Part shown: positions 59,928 through 64,000 of the stretch, one piece after another
Numbering within the stretch: position 1 is the stretch's first letter
Layout of the letters: every line of letters begins with the position of its first letter
Source of the DNA: Blastococcus sp. TF02-09
GTDB lineage: Bacteria; Actinomycetota; Actinomycetes; Mycobacteriales; Geodermatophilaceae
NCBI RefSeq assembly: GCF_003319105.1
Contig: NZ_QOHH01000013.1
Coordinates: forward strand, 57,742 to 121,741
Length of the DNA stretch: 64,000 bases
Direction: 5' to 3'
The notes under the pieces: generated by a model
What the model saw: the letters and a program-made list of their open reading frames with translations, nothing else
The model's database searches: none
Told to the model about the DNA's origin: nothing
Position numbers and translations under genes: made by a program

Positions 59928-62144
59928 TCAGCGCACCCGGCGGCCGACGGGTCGACGGTCCCCGGGGCGTCGCCCGCCCGATGCGGGCGCGCCGGCCGGC
60001 GGCGTCCCCTCCGGACCCGGGGACGGCGACGCGGGAGCCCCGCCCTCGCCCTCGGGCGCCGGCACGCAGTTGATGACCGCCTCGGCGTTGTAGCGGGTCC
60101 GGAAGTCCTCCCGCTCGATCTCCGCACCCGACGCCAGGTCCTTGAAGACCCGCGTGACGGTGATGTCGAAGCCCGGGACGCCGGACTGGGGGATGCAGTC
60201 GCCGTCGTCGACCTTCTCGATGACCGCGGGCTCACGGGTGTTGCGCCGCTCGCTGCTGATCGACTCGATCTCGTAGCGCTTGGTGCCGTAGAAGGTGACC
60301 GTCAGGGCGCTCGGGGTCCAGCGCGTGTCGACGTAGACGCCGGTGTCGCTGTCGTTGCGCCACTGGAGATCGATCGCGCCCTCGTAGACGGTCGCCTCGC
60401 GGCCGGCCGGATAGCGGCTGATGTAGAAGCTGTGCGGCTTGTGGTAGATGTCCTCGAGCCCGGCGAAGAACACCGCGTTGAACATCGTGGTGGCGAACTG
60501 GCTGATGCCGCCGCCGACCGCCGTCGACAGCTCGCCGCCGCTGATCACCGTGGCCGGCACGTAGCCCTGCGCCGTGCCCCGGGGGCCGGTGAAGGTGTTC
60601 AGGCTGAAGGTCTCGCCGGGCAGCACGAGCGCACCGTCGACCTCGGCGGCCACGACGCGGATGTTCTCGCCGCTGCGCGGGTTGCTGATGTTCGTGGTGA
60701 AGCTGCTGATCTCCTCGCGGATGCCCAGCGCCTCGGCCTCCTGGGTGGTCAGCTCGGCCGGTACCGGTCCCGGCTCGGCAGCGATCGACCGCGGCGCGGG
60801 ATCGTCCAGCACGGGCATCAGCTGCTCGGCCAGGTGCGCGGGGTCGATCCCGGTCCCGTCCACCGACGGCACCACGCGCACGGAGCCGCCGGAGACCTCG
60901 AAGGTGGCGTCCCGGGCCGGAGTCCCGAAGACGGCCAGCTCGTCGCCGAGGGCCGCCTGCAGCTCGGCCGGGTCGATCCCCACCGTGAGCGCGCCGTCCT
61001 CGGTCGGCGTGAAGGTCAGCGACGCCGCGATGGCCTCGGCGGGCACCTCGGCGGTGGCGCCGTCGGCGCCCCCGGTCACCGCGACCGGGGCGGCGAGCGC
61101 CGGCTCGACGGTCTCGGCGAGCACCCGCTCGGCCTCCGCGGCCTCGACCTGGACGGGGGCGACCTCGACGGGGAGCTCGAGGGGTCCCGCGGCCTCCGGC
61201 TCGTCGGTCAGGGCCGCCGTGATCACGTCCCGCGCCCCCTCGCGGTCCAGCGTCCGGCCGTCGGTGGGCGGGACGACGCTCGCGGTGGTGTCCTCGATGG
61301 CGATGGTGGCGTCGACCGGTGCGCGGTCGACCTGCTCGGCGAAGGTCGCCAGCTGGGCGTCGAAGGAGCCGAGTTCGTCGGCCACCGCGGAGTCGTCGAC
61401 GGCGACGATCGGCTCGACCTCGCGGTCGGAGAAGAACGAGGTGACGCGGGTCCAGGGGTTCAGCGGCTGGTCGTCGGCCGCGGCGACGGTGCCCTCGGCA
61501 TCCAGGCGGACGCCGGCGCGGGTGGGGGAGTAGACGCCCTCCACGCCGTCGGCGGCGATCGGGCGGTCGGCGGCGACGCGGTCGCCCAGCTCGCTCTGCA
61601 GCGCCTCGGCGGCGGCGGCGGGGGAGAGGCCACCGATCTCGACGCCGGCCACGACGGTCGACCGCGGCACGTCGCCGGAGGAGAGGAGCAGGTCCGCGCC
61701 GTAGAGCGCCGCCAGCACCGCGACGGCACCCGCGGGCACCAGCACGGCGCGGCGTCGCCACCAGGGGGAACCCGGTGCGCCGTCGGTGGCGGTGGGGGGC
61801 GGCCCGTCGCCGTCGTTCCCGCCGGCGACGTCCGCCCCGAGGAACAGGGCCGTGCCCGTGTCGGTGTCGGTGTCCGGGACGTCGGCGGAGGGGACCGCCG
61901 GAGCCGCGACGGGCTCCGCGACGGCGGTGGTCTGGACGGCCTCCTGCTCGGGCGCACCGCTCAGCCAGTCGCGGGGCACCGGGCGGGTGTCGTCGACCTC
62001 GCGATCGGCCGGAGAAGAGTTCTGCGGTTCGGGCGTGTCGCCCTCGTCCGGCAGGGGACGCGAGGGCTCGACGGGCGGACGGCTGTCGGCTGCCCCGTCG
62101 GCGCGCAGGCGCACGGTCTCGTCGTGCCCGGGGGGCTGGGACAT
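59928..62144 (-). CDS. VanW-family protein with YoaR-like repeats
   Basis: 738 residues from ATG 62144 (GGAGGAAA upstream). A long polar head (1-125) is followed by one membrane helix (VLVPAGAVAVLAALYGADLLL, about 130-150). Two PG-binding_4/YoaR-like repeats follow (about 160-430, e.g. TVVAGVEIGGLSPAAAAEAL and SPTRAGVRLDAEG). The VanW domain is at the end: REEISSFTTNISNPRSGENIRVVAAEVDGALVLPGETFSLNTFTGPRG and AVGGGISQFATTMFNAVFFAGLEDIYHKPHSFYISRYPAG. An outside cell-wall-associated protein, role unknown. The Ser/Pro/Gly tail is low complexity. Confidence 0.9.
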   Translation of the reverse strand: MSQPPGHDETVRLRADGAADSRPPVEPSRPLPDEGDTPEPQNSSPADREVDDTRPVPRDWLSGAPEQEAVQTTAVAEPVAAPAVPSADVPDTDTDTGTALFLGADVAGGNDGDGPPPTATDGAPGSPWWRRRAVLVPAGAVAVLAALYGADLLLSSGDVPRSTVVAGVEIGGLSPAAAAEALQSELGDRVAADRPIAADGVEGVYSPTRAGVRLDAEGTVAAADDQPLNPWTRVTSFFSDREVEPIVAVDDSAVADELGSFDAQLATFAEQVDRAPVDATIAIEDTTASVVPPTDGRTLDREGARDVITAALTDEPEAAGPLELPVEVAPVQVEAAEAERVLAETVEPALAAPVAVTGGADGATAEVPAEAIAASLTFTPTEDGALTVGIDPAELQAALGDELAVFGTPARDATFEVSGGSVRVVPSVDGTGIDPAHLAEQLMPVLDDPAPRSIAAEPGPVPAELTTQEAEALGIREEISSFTTNISNPRSGENIRVVAAEVDGALVLPGETFSLNTFTGPRGTAQGYVPATVISGGELSTAVGGGISQFATTMFNAVFFAGLEDIYHKPHSFYISRYPAGREATVYEGAIDLQWRNDSDTGVYVDTRWTPSALTVTFYGTKRYEIESISSERRNTREPAVIEKVDDGDCIPQSGVPGFDITVTRVFKDLASGAEIEREDFRTRYNAEAVINCVPAPEGEGGAPASPSPGPEGTPPAGAPASGGRRPGDRRPVGRRVR

Positions 62145-62286
62145 GGGGGTTTCCTCCGGTCGCCGCGTACCGGGGGTGCCCGGGAACGACGGAGCCGCCG
62201 GCCCTCCCTCCGCACGGGGCGGGGTGGAGGAGCCGGCGGCGTCGTCGGGTGAGGCTGTCATCGCGGGCGCGACGATAGCGGTTCTC

Positions 62287-62514
62287 TCACGCAGTTACCC
62301 GCTGCTCGCCCTCGGTGTCGATGATGTCGACGGCGATGTCACGCAGCTTGCTGTCGTACTCACGTGCGTGGTGTCCGCAGAAGACGAGGTCGCTGCCACT
62401 GGCGAGCACGACCCGCACCTTGGCCAGAGCACCACAGCGATCGCAGTGGAAGGGAACGACGAGCTCGTCGGTGGGCGGGGTCGTCGTCAGCGTCTGGGTC
62501 ATCTGGCTCATCAC
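62287..62514 (-). CDS. DUF7455 domain-containing protein
   Basis: 75 residues from GTG or the following ATG. PFHCDRCGALAKVRVVLASGSDLVFCGHHAREYDSKLRDIAVDIID has the conserved CDRCG and FCGHH zinc-binding pair and the family C-terminal helix. Small zinc protein of unknown function. Near sigA/hrdB in many Actinobacteria. The start overlaps the stop of the upstream membrane-protein frame. Confidence 0.9.
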   Translation of the reverse strand: MMSQMTQTLTTTPPTDELVVPFHCDRCGALAKVRVVLASGSDLVFCGHHAREYDSKLRDIAVDIIDTEGEQRVTA

Positions 62515-63506
62515 TCGCTCTCTACCGCACGGACCCGCGGCTGCGGATCGGCCTCCTGCACAGCGCCAGGATGGCCCCTCGTGTTCCCGTTCAGCTTCCG
62601 GTGAACACCGACTCGCCGATCGAGACGAGTCCGTGATGTGCCGGTCGGTGGAACGGGTTCAGCAGGGGACGTCACTGGGGTGGTACCGGTCGTGCACGTG
62701 CTGTTCTCGCCTGCCGTACCGGTCGGGTGACCGGTGCGACCGTGGGTCCGCTGCTGTTCTGACGTCCCCCACGCTACGCCGTCTACCCGACGACCGTGGG
62801 CGTACACCGCCTCCCGCCTGTACGGGTGACCCTCGTCCGCGGCCCGGAGCTGGGTCGTCGTGCCGGCGTGGGACCAGCTCAGCGCCCAGGACACGACGGT
62901 CACCGACCACCCCGCGAGCCCGAGCAGCTTCATCGAGTCCTCGGTCCAGGCGTGCCAGCGCAGACCGGGATCGAGCACGTCGATCGCCACCGACGTCGCG
63001 AGCCAGCAGAGCGCGAGGGCGGCGGTCGGCGTGAGCAGCCGGCGCAGGACCGCCCGGTGCCCCACGGCGATGGCCGCCGCGGCGAACAGGTAGCCGGCGA
63101 AGACGACCTTCTCCGGGAGCCCGGTGAGCGCGGGTACGACGGCCTCGTGGAGCTGGAGCAGGTCGTCGGCCCCGAGCGCGACGGTCAGCAGCCCGACGTC
63201 CCGGAGAAGGGCCCGGACGTCCGCCCGGGCCCCGCGGTCCGGTGCGACGCCGCCGAGCGCGATCGCCACCGCGACGGCGCCGGCCGCCACCATGGTGACC
63301 CCGCCCAGCAGACCCAGGGCGCCGGTCCACGGAGGCAGGTCCGCGGCGACCGCCGGCTCCTGGACCAGGTCGGCGAGGGTGACGGTGGTGTCCTCGCCCC
63401 CGACGGTCAGCACGCGACCGTCCCCCACCCAGAGCGTGAGCCCGGCGAGGAGCAGGCCCAGGGGCCCGTACACCAGACCCACGACGTGCCACGGGCGCCC
63501 GCTCAT
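62511..63506 (-). CDS. Integral membrane protein with an unusual C-terminal tail
   Basis: 331 codons from ATG 63506. Residues 1-225 form six membrane helices (VVGLVYGPLGLLLAGLTLWV, LGLLGGVTMVAAGAVAVAIAL, LLTVALGADDLLQLHE, VVFAGYLFAAAAIAVGHR, LALCWLATSVAIDVLD and LGLAGWSVTVVSWAL). The remaining ~105 residues are rich in Thr, Gly and Arg (SEQQRTHGRTGHPTGTAGE and the like), lack predicted structure and differ from usual relatives; a frameshift or lost stop may have prolonged the frame up to the DUF7455 start. Function unknown. Confidence 0.55.
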   Translation of the reverse strand: MSGRPWHVVGLVYGPLGLLLAGLTLWVGDGRVLTVGGEDTTVTLADLVQEPAVAADLPPWTGALGLLGGVTMVAAGAVAVAIALGGVAPDRGARADVRALLRDVGLLTVALGADDLLQLHEAVVPALTGLPEKVVFAGYLFAAAAIAVGHRAVLRRLLTPTAALALCWLATSVAIDVLDPGLRWHAWTEDSMKLLGLAGWSVTVVSWALSWSHAGTTTQLRAADEGHPYRREAVYAHGRRVDGVAWGTSEQQRTHGRTGHPTGTAGENSTCTTGTTPVTSPAEPVPPTGTSRTRLDRRVGVHRKLNGNTRGHPGAVQEADPQPRVRAVESE

Positions 63507-63635
63507 CCGCTGCCTCCTCCGGCTCAGCGGGAAGGCTGTCGCAGGGAGAGGACGGGACGGCCGGATGGTGCGCGCCACGCCGGGGACGGGGAACGGAAGG
63601 GGCGGGAGGGACGGGGTCCTTGTTGGGGTCCTTCT

Positions 63636-64000
63636 TCAGTCCAGGTAGTCGCGGAGGACCTGGGACCGGCTGGGGTGCCGCAGCTTGCTCATCGTCTTGG
63701 ACTCGATCTGCCGGATCCGCTCACGCGTCACGCCGTAGACCTGCCCGATCTCGTCCAGCGTGCGCGGCTGGCCGTCGGTCAGGCCGAAGCGCAGCCGGAC
63801 CACGCCGGCCTCCCGCTCCGACAGCGTCTGCAGGACGCTGGTCAGCTGGTCCTGCATCAGCGTGAAGCTCACCGCGTCGACGGCGACGACGGCCTCGGAG
63901 TCCTCGATGAAGTCACCGAGCTGGCTGTCGCCCTCGTCGCCGATGGTCTGGTCGAGGCTGATCGGCTCCCGGGCGTACTGCTGGATCTCCAGCACCTTCT
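63636..64000 (-). CDS. sigA: Principal sigma factor SigA (RpoD/HrdB), 3' part only
   Basis: The frame runs from the window edge to the TAG at 63636, giving about 121 codons of the C-terminus. [39 protein letters not shown] is the region 3-4 junction. [44 protein letters not shown] is region 4, where the helix-turn-helix binds the -35 box. It differs from SigB at 46426 mainly in the region between 3 and 4. Essential housekeeping factor. The start lies outside the window. Confidence 0.95.
   Translation of the reverse strand, partial: KVLEIQQYAREPISLDQTIGDEGDSQLGDFIEDSEAVVAVDAVSFTLMQDQLTSVLQTLSEREAGVVRLRFGLTDGQPRTLDEIGQVYGVTRERIRQIESKTMSKLRHPSRSQVLRDYLD

Noticed and set aside
63610..63632. Tandem GGGGTCCTT repeats after sigA
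   Set aside because: Two 9-base copies with three bases between them are too short and GC-rich to call a functional repeat; they may simply be part of the sigA 3' region.

Overview
The window is a single stretch of very GC-rich DNA (third codon positions almost all G or C) with GTG and TTG starts, many 4-base ATGA/GTGA gene overlaps, and typical actinobacterial families: IdeR, a SigB-like and a SigA-like sigma factor, DUF3039/DUF3099/DUF7455 proteins, a CydDC fusion and a CsoR copper operon. Protein flavour suggests a soil or stone actinobacterium of the Geodermatophilaceae type (Blastococcus, Geodermatophilus, Modestobacter). This is an inference from gene content, because no database search was possible. 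I saw no prophage, insertion sequence, CRISPR array, rRNA or tRNA, and no gene-free stretch longer than about 300 bases.

Layout. 1-5137: minus-strand housekeeping and membrane genes, beginning with a GT39-like glycosyltransferase cut by the left edge, then an ElaA-type GNAT, DUF6328 and PGPGW membrane proteins, a QorB-like NmrA oxidoreductase, DUF2277 and a membrane protein. 5287-10359: plus-strand NYN-like protein and SDR, then a compact ethanolamine module (permease, EutB, EutC) with overlapping stops and starts and no microcompartment genes. 10361-14218: assorted small genes, a GAF-SpoIIE phosphatase, a papain-like amidase-fold protein and a DHFR-like reductase. 14267-21562: cytochrome bd operon cydA-cydB-cydDC on the minus strand, divergent from a BlaI repressor and M48/BlaR1-like peptidase pair, with two near-identical BlaI-type dyads between them. 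21559-26928: copper operon csoR-copZ-secreted His/Met-rich protein-copA, then a MerR-like regulator and Hsp20. 27030-32142: STAS protein, YibE/F, a methyltransferase, a DksA-like protein and an ECF42-type sigma factor with its YCII/DGPF partner. 32130-37002: five tightly overlapping minus-strand genes (two GT2, an alpha/alpha-toroid protein, a methyltransferase, a GT4) that look like an unassigned glycan or glycolipid assembly operon. 37099-41478: Dabb protein, lipoprotein, DUF4192 and an S9 peptidase. 41563-49186: IdeR, AcuC-type deacetylase overlapping a GNAT/acyl-CoA-synthetase acetyltransferase, SigB, D-aminoacyl-tRNA deacylase and an ABC-2/DUF3533 protein. 49302-54851: katG with fur, a LuxR-type ORF that reads without a stop into fur, AraC regulator and HhH-GPD protein. 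54886-57886: an SsuABC-like sulfur-source ABC operon preceded by a short leader peptide gene, a dyad and hairpins. 58067-64000: DUF3099, DUF3039, BrkB, VanW, DUF7455, an integral membrane protein and the 3' part of the principal sigma factor sigA.

The main themes are stress and redox control (IdeR, Fur-KatG, SigB, CsoR, BlaI-Cyd), acetyl-CoA metabolism and reversible acetylation, and an apparently uncharacterised sugar-transfer operon. The most notable regulatory signals are the leader peptide ahead of the ssu-like operon, the paired BlaI-type operators beside cydA, the internal leaderless-type fur promoter, an extracytoplasmic-stress-type promoter ahead of sigB, and a perfect palindrome inserted in frame in the CydD-CydC linker.
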